Positions 36,171 through 47,635 of a stretch of 60,000 bases of DNA are shown in pieces. Where the stretch lies: the NCBI RefSeq assembly GCF_910592395.1, contig NC_088321.1, positions 312,001 through 372,000 of the forward strand, written 5' to 3'. Every line of letters begins with the position of its first letter. The stretch's first letter is position 1. The notes beneath the pieces were generated by a model. It searched no databases and was not told where the DNA came from. It saw only the letters and a list, made by a program, of their open reading frames with translations. The position numbers and the translations under genes are program-made. The stretch comes from Lineus longissimus. Taxonomy: Eukaryota; Nemertea; Pilidiophora; Heteronemertea; Lineidae.

Positions 36171-36994
36171 CAAAGAAACGTATTGGACCTGTTCCAAGAA
36201 TGTCATCGTTTCGGCGTGGGAAGACACAAGTCGTGATTGTAGAAGTGAGTAGCTCATAAAAAGGTTTTTTCGTCACGGTAAAAATGTAAACTCGGCCCGG
36301 GAAGTGGAAGACATTTTAAATTTTTAAATGAATAGCTACAGTAGGTCCTCATGTTTTATTCCGCTGATCATCAAAACACGTAACGGCAAAGTCTCATGTG
36401 ACGGGGACATTTATTGTTGCATTTGTTCCATGGGTTCTGCGGCTAAACATCTTATAAAGCTCTTTTGTGTATATTTGCCGCACCTTGGGGAAGAGCTCTG
36501 ATAACGTTTATTGTGTATTTCTTTGCAACGCGAGAGAGTAATGGGTTCGTGTAGAAGTAGGAAGTTGCAGGTGGGAGTAAAATGAGACCCCAACCGGGCA
36601 TACGGATTCTGGGAGGCTTAGGTTCAAGTTGCATGTAATTGTTCAAGGATTAGTAGTAAGGTAATAGAGTTTACCTTCTAGCATTCAATCTGCCCTTGTT
36701 ATTTGCCTCATTCTTTAGAGTGGTCTGGCCGAAACGATCGCCTGGTCTCAACGTGACACGTCACAGCTTCACGATACCACCAGCGTAATTCGTATGGATG
36801 GCTAGAGCTTGCTAAACAAGATCTGATCCCGATAATCCGCCACTAAACCTAATGTCTCCCCCTGATGATCGTCCACGCTTTGTTCTCATGATCATTTGGG
36901 GGAAGTCATTCTAAAGCCATTTGTAACACTCAAGACGTCCAAAAGCAATCAAGACAGCGCATCGTGTTTGCTATCAGTGTCCAGTCAAAACGCG
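36171..36994. other. Intergenic; no supported feature
   Basis: Short minus-strand frames at 36085-36646 overlap each other and are not supported. Confidence 0.4.
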
Positions 36995-37668
36995 TACGTC
37001 AAGTCAAAACGCCCCCGTGTGAGCAGAAGTCAAAGCGTCCTCATGTCAAAACGCCCCCGTGTGAGCAGAAGTTAAAGCGTCCTCAAGTCAAAACGCCCCC
37101 GTGTGAGCAGAAGTCAAAGCGTCCTCAAGTCAAAACGCCCCCGTGTGAGCAGAAGTTAAAGCGTCCTCAAGTCAAAACGCCCCCGTGTGAGCAGAAGTCA
37201 AAGCGTCCTCAAGCCAAAACGCCCCCGTGTGAGCAGAAGTCAAAGCGTCCTCAAGCCAAAACGCCCCCGTGTGAGCAGAAGTCAAAGCGTCCTCAAGTCA
37301 AAACGCCCCGTGTGAGCAGAAGTCAAAGCGTCCTCAAGCCAAAACGCCCCCGTGTGAGCAGAAGTCAAAGCGTCCTCAAGTCAAAACGCCCCGTGTGAGC
37401 AGAAGTCAAAGCGTCCTCAAGTCAAAACGCCCCCGTGTGAGCAGAAGTCAAAGCGTCCTCAAGCCAAAACGCCCCCGTGTGAGCAGAAGTCAAAGCGTCC
37501 TCAAGTCAAAACGCCCCGTGTGAGCAGAAGTCAAAGCGTCCTCAAGCCAAAACGCCCCCGTGTGAGCAGAAGTCAAAGCGTCCTCAAGTCAAAACGCCCC
37601 GTGTGAGCAGAAGTCAAAGCGTCCTCAAGTCAAAACGCCCCCGTGTGAGCAGAAGTCAAAAACGTCAT
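36995..37668. repeat. 41/42-bp tandem array, ~16 copies
   Basis: The unit is GTCAAAACGCCCCCGTGTGA then GCAGAAGTCAAAGCGTCCTC and AA. Units carry either five C (42 bp) or four C (41 bp), so any reading frame shifts at each four-C unit; the long frame 36964-37398 is therefore an array artefact. Positions with GTCAAAA or GCCAAAA also alternate. The array is followed by a CCATCCATGG / CCATGGATGG inverted pair at ~37676-37708. Confidence 0.96.
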
Positions 37669-39342
37669 CATAGGTCCATCCATGGGCCCATCAATGTGCC
37701 ATGGATGGACACTTTAGCCTGTGTAGGGGTTAGCATCCGCATAGCAATATGGCATATGCTTGAATTGTATCATAAGTGTTAGGGAAAATGATAAGCACTC
37801 CGTAAAGTACAAATTCAGCCATAACTGGAAATTATCCCAAGCCACGAACATAGGGACGAGTATGACATCTTATCCTCCCTCCGCGATCGTCATTAGCAGA
37901 AGAGGTTATTGGGGGTAATTCTGTTCCGAGCAGAGCGTGTAAATCACTCCATACCAGCCTGTCTAATCTGCTACATAGATTGTCTTGAGTGATATTCATG
38001 TAATAACGACGATAAGGCCATAGCACATTATTACACATTGCATGAGAGACTTAGCCTATTAGGAGAGATGCTGCATTATTTATGACAAGTACAAGTCGGT
38101 TCATCATAGTTAAGCTGCGTTCCTCTCGTATTTTAGACATGTACGACTTTTGGAAGATCTAACGAATAATGCCATGATTTGTATGGGTGGCAGTAGCATT
38201 TTGTACTTTAAAACAATTACAGTGATATCTGAAGTGCATCCCTCTAACCTACCTAAAACGACATATTCGGATCTGGAGTGCTAGATAAAAATTTTCGAAC
38301 GGAATTGACTTTTTTTGAACTCGCCCCAGTGCAAAACTCCTCTGTATTTCCTTCAGTGGAGAGTTGAGTGACTACATTCAAGTTGAAGCTGACATCTCCA
38401 TCAAGCCAACTTACAGGTTGGCTGATAGTTTGATCAATAACATACTTGTACACTGTCAACCGAGACCACTGAATTGACGCTGAAATCATTTATTCAAAAT
38501 AAGCAGAGAAATCTACCCATTGAGACTGAACGAGTAGCGAACACGTTTTCTGAATGATAAGTGGAATATTGGATTGGCGAAACACTTCCGACCACTTATG
38601 ATTCCATCTTTAAAGCCAGAACACACTCATTGGAAATCGCTGTTTTAACGCCTCCAACAGCGCCGCAACTTCACCAAACTCATGTAACTTTCTCACGGCC
38701 AAAATAGCCTTCAGAACCATGATTTCGAAACTACCTCTCCTGTTCTTTACTTGCTAGCTAACCCATAGCCCGGATCCTTCCATCCCGTGTCGAGACTAGG
38801 TATGACCAGAATCTCGCCTAGTAGTTCACGCGGCGTGTACTAACTGTGTGCATTGCTATGCATTGGTGCTCTGTACACACGCACGCTGCCAGATACAACC
38901 TGGGCTGTCGCTCTGCACAGCGGTGCCCGGTTTCGGCGGTATGTTTAGGGATTAACTGAAGAAGATAACACTATAAGTCACCTCAAGCGCGCTAGTAGGC
39001 TAACAGAATTTGTTTTGAACAACCATGGCCAGTAGGCTTTTCGTAAAAGATCATGAGTACTGTGCGACGTCTGGTGTTTTCAAAAGGAAGCACAATCTTG
39101 CCTTCCGATCAATGCCGGTTGGACACTATGGTCTTATCCCTTTAAGAATAAATCTATATCGCGTTGCAGCTGAGTCAATGAGGTGTTGTGATGCTAAACT
39201 AATGTACATATCGTGTTATGCAAAGGTGCTCTACGGGGTGACTAAGACATGACACAGTACATCTAACATTCACCAGGCTTTTCCCGACTTCTTAAGGGTT
39301 TGATGTAGACGTGGCAATTTGGTGTCCACTGCGCCTGCGTCA
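37669..39342. other. Intergenic, 1.7 kb; small hairpin at its start, otherwise nothing
   Basis: The CCATCCATGG ... CCATGGATGG inverted repeat at ~37676-37708 surrounds GCCCATCAATGTG. No gene supported. Confidence 0.4.
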
Positions 39343-39380
39343 TGACGTCATGATGACGTCATGGCATCCTTGTGACGTCT
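39343..39380. promoter_or_regulatory. Cluster of CRE (CREB/ATF) palindromes
   Basis: TGACGTCA occurs at 39343-39350 and again at 39354-39361, with a third near-site TGACGTCT at 39373-39380. A TGCGCCTGCG (NRF1-like) sequence lies directly upstream, and a direct repeat CTTCTTAAGGGTTT flanks the cluster (39289 and 39378). It may be a promoter or enhancer, but no transcript start is visible and a small repeat element is an alternative. Confidence 0.4.
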
Positions 39381-40059
39381 TCTTAAGGGTTTATCCAACT
39401 TTTTCGCATGCCAAATGTGTTTAATGTAGATAGTCTGTACGTGATCATTGTCTGAGAGAAGCTTTCCGCCCATCAACTTGTGTTGATATTTACGCCGCTA
39501 GAAACTGCAACCATCAAAAGAAAGCTAGCGTTTGTTTAATGTGACGGTAAAAAGCTGCCTTTGAAAGAAGCAATCACTTCTGCGGTCTATGTACTCATGA
39601 TGCTAATGCTTCCATTACCGTAAGTCTCGCGAGATTTCATTTCCTTGCTTGGTATACCAAAGGTGGATCAAGCGTGCAACACTTTGTGGAGATTATTTCA
39701 AATAGCTTTGCAACGGCGCTTCAAGGCATCTTGAAGGCCAACAATATGGAAGGCAGTTAATTGCCTTTTGCTATGTTACCAGTTGCATTTAAAATGATGC
39801 TTTATGCACAAAATCATTACACGAAAAAGCCATTTTAAAACCTTGATAAGGTAAAGGCGAATTTCCTTTTGATCTTGGAACGTCAAGGTAATCAACTGGG
39901 AATGTCGATGAGGAGACTTCGGGAGATGTGGGACAAACATTTTTAAACCTAGAAGGTAGCATATTCATTGTTGGTTAACAGTCAAGGGTATTTGGCAGGA
40001 ACGAAAAGATGACCGCAGTTACTTATTATACTAAGGTGCTTTTAACTGTTAACATCGCG
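39381..40059. other. Intergenic; nothing recognised
   Basis: No reading frame, repeat or motif that I can support. Confidence 0.35.
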
Positions 40060-40990
40060 TGCTAGAATTGCTAAGTGGATCATAAAGATCAAACGAACGG
40101 TACCATCAGAGGATACTCGTTAAGAGCTTTTCAATGGATGGTCATGTCAATAGGTTTACAAATGGAACTCTCAGTACCGAATGGCCATGTTTATAGGCTG
40201 ACATGCAGTTCCGTCAGACAGTGCTTACCAAGAGCTTCTAAAGAATTGGTCATATGAATAGACTAACAAATGGTACTATCAAAACATACTCATCAATAGC
40301 TTTCCAACGAATGGTCAATAAGTTTGGACAAGCTCTTGTTTTCGGCATTGTTTTCGTGCCCTTGTCAGAAAGCCCAGTGTATTTACACCGAGTCTCGAGT
40401 TAATAGTTACATAGCTCTCTTCAGTCTCGTCTCCAGCAGCGCTGAGAACAGTTTAATTCTGCCTCAGCTATTTACATAGTAATTGTCATGGCATGTTATG
40501 GCAAATCACTTCAGTCCGAGAAAATGGAGCAGAGGTAATTAGTTGGCGGTAAGCTGCTTAGAGAGTGACCATCCAGTCCCCATTGTTAGCACTTGACAAG
40601 GCGGACATGGTTCTGCATTCGGTGAGATATCGTAGAGCTCATAGAGACCTCTTCGACGAATGGCAGTAAGGGTATACCATCAGAAAGAGCTCATCAAGAG
40701 CTTTCCAATGAATGGTCATGTCAATAGGTTTAGCAAAGGTACAGTCAGAATGTGTTCATCGGAAGCTTTTATTAATGGTGTCATCAGTAAGTGCTCATCA
40801 AGAGCTTTCCAATGAATGGTCATGTCAATAGGTTTACAAATGGTACCATGAGAAAGAGCTCACCAAGAGCTTTCTAGTGAATGGTCATGTCAATAGGTTT
40901 AGTAAGGTGATTCGTTTAGTAACGATACCATCAGAAAGTGCTCATCGAGTTCTCATCAATAGGCTGATGATCATGAACGGTACAATCAGA
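40060..40990 (-). repeat. Family C tandem repeats, inverted relative to the 11.9-kb copy
   Basis: The unit reads CTCATCAAGAGCTTTCCAAT, GAATGGTCATGTCAATAGGT and TTACAAATGGTACCA, the reverse complement of the 11.88-12.10-kb units. About three diverged units lie at 40.09-40.33 kb and about four to five at 40.66-40.99 kb. A composite block separates the two groups. Confidence 0.85.
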
Positions 40991-41447
40991 ACTTACTGAT
41001 TGAGACCGAAAAAGTCTCAAGTTAATACAATGAAGTTTCCCGAGCTCATATCATATGTATTGTTAAGCTCATCTCCTGCGGCAGTGAGAACAGGTTAATT
41101 CTCCTGAGCTATTTACCATTTAATTGTCACAGCATATTATGGAAGATCAGCTCAGTCCAAGAATTCAGAGAAGAACGCGATAATACGAATCTGATAATCA
41201 GAATGCATTGCCTGATTGTCAGAAATACAAGTTTGCACTTCCAGACCGCGTCTCGAGTTAATAGTTTGCAGAGCTCCACATAATCCTCTTTTGAGTCACC
41301 ACAAGAACGTGTTAATCTCACCTTAGCTATTTACCCAGTAATTGTCATACCATGTTATGGAAAATCAGCTCAGTCCAAGAGGCTCGAGAAGGCGATGAGG
41401 ATAATTAGCTGGCGATAAGCTGCTTAGGAGACAATTCAGTCGGCGTA
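40376..41447. repeat. Composite ~200-bp block in three diverged copies
   Basis: Copies lie at 40376-40590, 41003-41170 and 41245-41445. Shared blocks are GTCTCGAGTTAATAGTT, GAGAACAGTTTAATTCTGCC-type, CAGCTATTTACATAGTAATT, GTCATGGCATGTTATGG, CACTTCAGTCCGAGA and TTAGTTGGCGGTAAGCTGCT. The middle copy is truncated. Together with family C they form a higher-order repeat domain that ends at the family A array. Confidence 0.8.
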
Positions 41448-41479
41448 AGAGTTAACACCTCGTTGGTAGGCTGTGGTAG

Positions 41480-42165
41480 AGCTTGGCGGTCAAGAAATGG
41501 CTATTCGGACGACCCCAATACACGGTCTCTTGTCTTTAAACAAAGCCCGCTCGCACCTCGGCCTAAATGACTTCAGGCCGAGCCGAATACACGGTCTCTT
41601 GTCTTTAAACAAAGCCCGCTCGCACCTCGGCCTAAATGACTTCAGGCCGAGCCCAATACACGGTCTCTTGTCTTTAAACAAAGCCCGCTCGCGCCTCAGC
41701 CTAAATGACTTCAGGTCTAGCCCAATACACGGTCTCTTGTCTTTAAACAAAGCCCGCTCGCACCTCGGCCTAAATGACTTCAGGCCGAGCCCAATACACG
41801 GTCTCTTGTCTTTAAACAAAGCCCGCTCGCGCCTCAGCCTAAATGACTTCAGGCCGAGCCCAATACACGGTCTCTTGTCTTTAAACAAAGCCCGCTCGCA
41901 CCTCGGCCTAAATGACTTCAGGCCGAGCCCAATACACGGTCTCTTGTCTTTAAACAAAGCCCGCTCGCACCTCGGCCTAAATGACTTCAGGTCTAGCCCA
42001 ATACACGGTCTCTTGTCTTTAAACAAAGCCCGCTCGCGCCTCGGCCTAAATTCCCATTGTTCTACAGTCTTATCAAAGGGTCATCAGGACAAATCTTGAT
42101 AATGCCGACCCCCATGAAACATCTTTCGTAGCGGTTGGTCGGCCCAAACCGGCAAGAGCAATATA
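41480..42165 (+). mobile_element. Family A repeat element, copy 4, with eight 69-bp units
   Basis: CACGGTCTCTTGTCTTTAAA starts units at 41521, 41590, 41659, 41728 and so on to 42004, exactly 69 bp apart and eight in all. The last unit continues past CCTAAAT into the unique tail (TCCCATTGTTCTACAGTC, AGGGTCATCAGGACAAATC, TTGATAATGCCGACC, CCCCATGAAACATC, ACCGGCAAGAGCAA). As 69 is 23 codons, frames stay open on both strands (41473-42099 plus, 41490-42026 minus). I do not call these proteins. Confidence 0.93.
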
Positions 42166-42342
42166 ACGTAATGACTGTCAAGGAAATGGTGGCGAAACAT
42201 GCGCGTTATCATAACTGTCGGCATTCCGATATGTTGGCGACTGACTCTCTCAAGACTTCGACATGTTTAAAGATGATAAAGAAAGTCTTAGAATCGTTAA
42301 TTTGCCTGTGAGCATGTATCCGAAAGTTTTGTCTCTGTGACG

Positions 42343-42630
42343 CAGACACTACTGACATCAAAACAAAGATTGCCCCAAGAGTTCTGAAATAATCCTCGCC
42401 TTCCATTAGAGCTTGGTTGCTTGATGTGTAATTTCCTGCCGAAGAAGTCAAAGACACATTGAGTGTGGGTATCTTTATCGGAGACGTTACTGACATTAAA
42501 CCCGAGACAGCCCCGGGAATTTCGAAATCATCCGATCACCTGCGACGGTATGAGCTCCCCATTAGGACTTTGCCGCTTGATATCTAATTTCCTGTGATGT
42601 CTAAGACAATCGACTATGGGTGTCTTTGTC
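42343..42630. repeat. Tandem duplication, ~143-bp unit x 2
   Basis: Copy 1 starts at ~42343 and copy 2 at ~42484. Shared blocks are GACACTACTGACATCAAAAC / GACGTTACTGACATTAAACC, CCATTAGAGCTTGGTTGCTT / CCATTAGGACTTTGCCGCTT, and TAATTTCCTG. The predicted peptides of the two copies do not match in any one frame, so this is not an exon duplication. Confidence 0.75.
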
Positions 42631-45600
42631 ATGTTTATTTCAAAGTAAATCAGGTTTAGAGGGTGGAGGAAACACATTTTGGTTACATTGTCGTCTGACG
42701 TTTGAAGGAGGATATTCTTGCGCATAATAATGTTCTCACTGACAGGGTGAAGTTATTTTGATGACAAGGACACGTGAGAAGGAAGCTGTCCATAACCATA
42801 TTGGGTTAGGTTCTTGAACAACAGGGCACCGGGATGTCTTGATATTGGCGCTTAACTTAGCATGAGTCCGGCCAATTCTAGACCTTCTTCCGTAAAGCTA
42901 ACGCCCGATATTAACGTGGCTCCACATCCATATTCCTTCTCATGATATGTTTACCTACGACAGCGGAATACCAATCAAGTCAATTCTCGGGGGTAATTAG
43001 TGTTTTTATTTGCTGTTGAACAACATCATAAGATCGTTAATGCGATGCTCGTTTTATGTCAATTACCAGCGCAGGCAAAATGTTCTATGGATCTAAGATA
43101 TTGTTAGTCGGGTTGATCACCCATTCACCTGCACCCTTCATTCTACTCATGATAAACCTACAGAAGAGCACTCGACGGATAGGAGATTGAACTCTAATAT
43201 GAGATCAGCTGCTCCGAATGGCTTAAGGTCTAATAGATACAATTGTTTAACTTTTCGTCAGACAGTTGTTTGGCCCAGTGATTCAGCGACAAGTCATTTT
43301 TCTGACTCGACCACTGCTTGCACATAAACCCAGTAGGGATATTGTGATGCATTGCATGGGCTCTACACACAGTGATCCATCACATTTCTTCACCATAGTA
43401 TGTTTTGGTTAAGGTGTTGAGTTCTGATTTGATCGTGCCAAGATGCCGATGATGCCGTGTCAGAAGAAACAGGTCAGCGTTGTTTTCATATGGAATCAAC
43501 CATTTTGTCACAACTTAAGATGCATTTCGCGACAGCAAATATTCAAATATTCACAGCCTGCACATGAGTCCTGGTATGAACCTTCTGAGAGCACAACAGA
43601 TGACACAATGAAGAAATGACAACGGAAGCAGATGGTGTTGTTGTCTCATTATCTCCAGGGGAGATGGAGACGCGACCAACAGATACAGACATCTCCTCCC
43701 TGAATATTGACCATTCTTAGCAGGTGGTGAAACTCCTGCTTGAATAATTCATCTTTAAATCAGAGATTCGCTAATACGATGTTGAATCCTCTAGCATTTC
43801 ATGGTGTGTGGAGAAGCAAGGTATGATGGTCTTCTCTTCGAGTAGCTGGTTACTCTAAGCTCTTCTTTAAGTGTTGTTGCTTCGAAACACCTCATCCAGA
43901 TATTGACCGCAAAAGCAGTTTGCTTCTTCTTAACAGCGTACGCTCTTCACGAGAGGTGTTATCCTTCAGGGAGTGTTCCTCCACCAATGTGTTATGTTCG
44001 AGTGTTTACGCGCCACTATTATAGGTTTATTGGCCTTGTGACAGTCTTCGACCAGAGCGAGGGTCAATCGGGGACTGCTCGTGTTCCCTTGGCATGATCT
44101 TGTTCTTGTCATGGCATAGACACCTGGTACAAGGATAGGAGTTCGGGTCGCATTGATTATAGGATGTTGAACTACATGACAGAACAGGTCATGGTGTGTG
44201 GAAAAATAAAAAATGAAATTTCTCTTCTATAGAAGTTGCTTTTCAAGTCATCCCCCAAGTGGCTAAACGTAAGCCTGAAATATGAATTATTTAAATAGAG
44301 TACCTGGTATAAATTGTCTACAGGATGTTGAATGTCGGATAATGTTTGTGAAAACGGGTCATGAATTTGTAGTGCCTCTTTTACGGAGTGATGTTGGTGC
44401 GCTGTTAAAAAACTGTAGTACCCATCTTCAAGTTTAACTCTAAACTTCAAAGTCTTCCTACAGTTTTCTTCTTAACGCTGTCTTGTAAACTTTAAGAAAA
44501 AGTGACTTTCCACACTGTATGACATCAGTTTCTGACAGGGTGATCCTGATACATGTTACAAGAAACGAAGAACGCCGCGTCTCATTAAACGACGCCAGCA
44601 TCTTAACGGAAGAAAACTGCCAAAGAATACTCCCATAATCCGCACAGTTGACGTCGTGTAGTCTTCCTAACCTCATCTCGTGAAATCACGTCCTCCTCCC
44701 GGCGAACTCATTAGAAAGTGTCAACTGCAGACCAGATTTATCAATTTCTTGCGAAGCTTCATTAATTCTTAAATCTGCCTGCGCCGCGGGGCAAGACCCC
44801 TCACAGCTCGTGCGCTCATGTGGATAACTATTTACCCAACCTCAATAGGAAGCCTCCTCCGTTGAAATGAGGAATTATCTTGGTCCAGCCGGCGGCGAAA
44901 TGATAGAATATTATTTTCCCCGCAAATTTGCGCTACTGAGATAAAGTTAAATACAGCAGAAGAAGTATTGAAAAAATCTTGCGAGTTAAATGAGTGGAAG
45001 ACTGTTTTCTGGTCCATTAAACCTGACTGGTGAGTCTTTGATAGGTTCTGCCGCGTCTCTCATGGTGGTGCATGATAGGCGGATATCGGGAGACGATCAG
45101 GTTAAATGACAATATTTATGACGATCAAAGGTAACAGTCGTTATGGCCTTTTACCCGTTTGGCTCTAAGTATATGTATGATACCGGTGTATGTTTAAAAT
45201 GTCCTTGGATAGAATGTCCGCAAAATCACTCTCATTTCTCCATGTTATCCCTCACACGTGTCAATTTCTTTCTTTTACTAACATCGTACTTGTATTGTCT
45301 TTGCAGATGAACCAAGGTTAGATTTGATATCGAATTTCCATAAGCAGGAATATTTCAACCAGAATCTGGGTAAGTCGTCATTTCTGTGTTTAATTTGTTT
45401 CATCTGATTTCTGTTAGCCTAAACCTCTTCGTTGGGTGACCCATGTTTCCAGGGGGTTACCCTTTCATTGTGTGATAGTGGAGACGCCTGTTGGGAACTT
45501 CGTCAAACTTTCTTTGACCAACCTACCTCCCCACTAGGACCTCCTTTTAACTTTTAGTTCGAGATATCGTACACCTGATTTTTTAATGACAAACTTGGAT

Positions 45601-45649
45601 TGCCACTTAATGGCATCTCTCGAAATGGCAAAAAAAGTCGGTAGAGATT
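42631..45649. other. Intergenic, 3.0 kb; no supported gene
   Basis: Frames at 43903-44097 (plus), 44172-44676 (minus) and 44832-45017 (minus) are short with no domains. TCATGGTGTGTGGA recurs at ~43799 and ~44189, a possible short repeat. Confidence 0.4.
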
Positions 45650-46325
45650 ATTATTAGCCAATCACGTAAAAGCAATCTATTTTCTGCGCATCTCATTTGA
45701 CATCCATTCAAGTCATTAGTGTAACGCGCTGAGTAATAATTAGAAAGACGAAATGAGAAATCGAGCAATTTTTCGCTTTGGCAGAAGTCAAATTGAAATA
45801 TTAACGCACTGAGTGCCCCAGGTGATCATCAAATACCTTCAAGGCCTACTTTTACGCCGTTTGTTAAAAACCTGAAATTTGTAATTGAATCTGAAAATAC
45901 GTACGAATTTCAGCATTGCCGATGTGAGAAAAAAAAGGTGAAAATGGGTTAAGGGGTATAAATATATGGTCGCTCTAGAGAAGTGTGTCTTTTTAAAGTA
46001 AGGAACAAGCGTATACATTCACTCAATATGATAAGTCAATTTTTTGATAGAATTTTTACACAAATCTTTGCCTCTGGACAGAACATTTATAAAGTACGAC
46101 CCAACCCAAGGAAAAAGGGTACATTCGATTTCTAATAATACATTACATGATGCAAAAGTCAACTTCAGCGTCCATACTTTTATTTCTATCAGCCAATCAC
46201 AATGAAGCCATTCATTTTCCCCTTGCCATCTTGACATCCCATTAGCGAACAGCGCGAAGACATAATTAGAAACCGGCGAAGAAATTGAACAATTTCTCCA
46301 ACTGACAAAAGTCAAATTAACTTCT
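45650..46325. repeat. Diverged direct duplication, ~140 bp, two copies (45652-45800 and 46185-46325)
   Basis: Both copies keep AGCCAATCAC, TTGACATCC, ATTAG, GCGCGAAGACATAATTAGAA or TAATAATTAGAAAGACGAA, GAGCAATTT or GAACAATTT, and AAGTCAAATT. The spacing is ~530 bp. The function is unknown. Confidence 0.65.
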
Positions 46326-46370
46326 ATTAGATTGCATTGTTACACTTTTAACCCTGTGTTAAAGATGCAA

Positions 46371-46511
46371 TATCACCTTAGCTATGATATGTAGCGTATA
46401 ACCAAGAATGTATTAAAGACGAATCTTCATGTTGCTGTTCTCAAGAAGGACAAGCATATAGTTCTAATAGGGCGAGTTTTGAAAGACTTGTTTATCGGCT
46501 TTGATTCATGA
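46371..46511 (+). repeat. 141-bp duplicate of the TLR-like gene's 3' UTR
   Basis: TATCACCTTAGCTATGATAT through GTTTATCGGCTTTGATTCAT matches 49527-49667 with about 8 differences in 141 bases, same orientation. Nothing coding precedes it. It is either the last trace of an upstream tandem TLR copy, a transcribed repeat captured in the 3' UTR, or a recent segmental copy. Confidence 0.9.
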
Positions 46512-46761
46512 ACCGTTTTACTAATATATTGGATCGATTCCTCCTGAATTATTCCATTATTGACACAAATTCGTTAGATTGAGGTGAACAAATATTGTGA
46601 TCATGGCTTGTAGAAATACAAATGTACATCTTGATCCAACTGATAAAAATAGCTCGGGCGTGCTCGTCCTGATGTCATGGAAAACTTTGAGGGATGTTAT
46701 CTTCAATGTACCTGCATTATTCTGACGAATAAAACAATCTCGTTGATATACAAGTTCTGAA

Positions 46762-46783
46762 ATCATCATCATCATCATCATCT
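46762..46783. repeat. (ATC)n microsatellite
   Basis: Seven ATC repeats within AAATCATCATCATC..., read directly. Confidence 0.95.
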
Positions 46784-46834
46784 TAAATGTTGTGTTAACC
46801 CTTTTCGGTCGTCAGCTTATCTCAACGGATTAAC

Positions 46835-47040
46835 TATAGCAGTGCAGTGTATTTGGTACTTCAATTGCTATAAGTGGCCTAGTCATAAGTATGAGGTCGT
46901 AAATTCGACCCCGGATGAATCAGCACTGTTTCGTCTTTGTGTCCTAAAGCAAGGCACTTAACCCAACTGGCTTCTCTCCACCCAGGATTAAATGGGTACC
47001 TGGTTGGCAGAGATGAATATCGAGCTGTCCTTATTGAGAA
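46835..47040 (+). mobile_element. SINE-like element with conserved central domain
   Basis: A degenerate tRNA-like head (GGCCTAGTCATAAGTATGAG, then a B-box-like AAATTCGACCCC near 46901) is followed by TCCTAAAGCAAGGCACTTAA, CCCAACTGGCTTCTCTCCA, CCCAGGATTAAATGGGTACC and TGGTTGGCAGAG. This last string resembles the central domains shared by tRNA-SINE families of many marine invertebrates. The element is eroded and has no clear tail. Confidence 0.6.
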
Positions 47041-47614
47041 GTGTCCTTAATACAGAGATCAAATTCAACGGTAATTTCTAATTTGGGTCATGTGCACTGT
47101 CATTAATCTTAAAATCCACTCATGATTTACTGAGGAACCTGGCCTTATTATCATAAGTACATGTGACTATTTGGGCTGTCAAAACAATGTGCTGACGTAC
47201 AGCTGATAAGCTCATCATGACCGGCAGCCACTGCGAGATCCCTCTTGTCCTGCGCAGTTCCATCGCTAATCATCGAACAGTAAAGGCGGACACATTTTTG
47301 TTGAAGAACAGCTGGCGAAAGCAGGGACCATGGTGAGTGAAACAAACAAATTTCATTGAGTTCGATTATAACGAACGAACTGAACCTATTGGTTGTGCCA
47401 AGGACAAGGAATTGGTGAACGCTCTTAGAACCAGTGGTCCTGTATCATGGAATGACTTAGCTTCCAACAAAAACAACAAAAGATATACGAGGTTCAAACT
47501 TGTGTAAGGACTACATTCATCACTGAATCCATCCCGGCCGACGAGGGTCCCCTGACTGTGCATTTCACTCACCTGAAGACTACCAATTATTTCCTGCTCC
47601 TAGTGTCCGTTTAA
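47041..47614. other. Upstream region of the TLR-like gene
   Basis: Must contain, or lie within, the intron preceding the TLR coding exon. No untranslated exon, TATA box or donor could be fixed from sequence alone. Minus-strand frames at 47151-47572 are unsupported. Confidence 0.35.
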
Positions 47615-47635
47615 AACGTTCCGTTTCACTTTCAG
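47615..47635 (+). promoter_or_regulatory. Splice acceptor immediately before the TLR start codon
   Basis: A pyrimidine-rich tract, GTTCCGTTTCACTTTCAG, ends at 47635 and ATG begins at 47636. This means the coding region sits in one exon and at least one 5' UTR exon lies upstream, a common TLR gene layout. Confidence 0.7.

Noticed and set aside
36964-37398. 144-codon Lys/Pro/Cys repeat frame
   Set aside because: The array shifts frame at every four-C unit, so the frame covers only the left part of the array.
41473-42099. 208-codon and 178-codon frames on opposite strands (23-residue repeat protein)
   Set aside because: The open frames follow from a 69-bp unit being divisible by three. Both strands are equally open, the frames begin and end at array borders, and the same DNA recurs as a dispersed repeat.
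42209-42725. Duplicated exon pair on the minus strand
   Set aside because: The DNA is duplicated (~143 bp), but the peptides of the two copies do not align in one frame, so coding selection is not supported.
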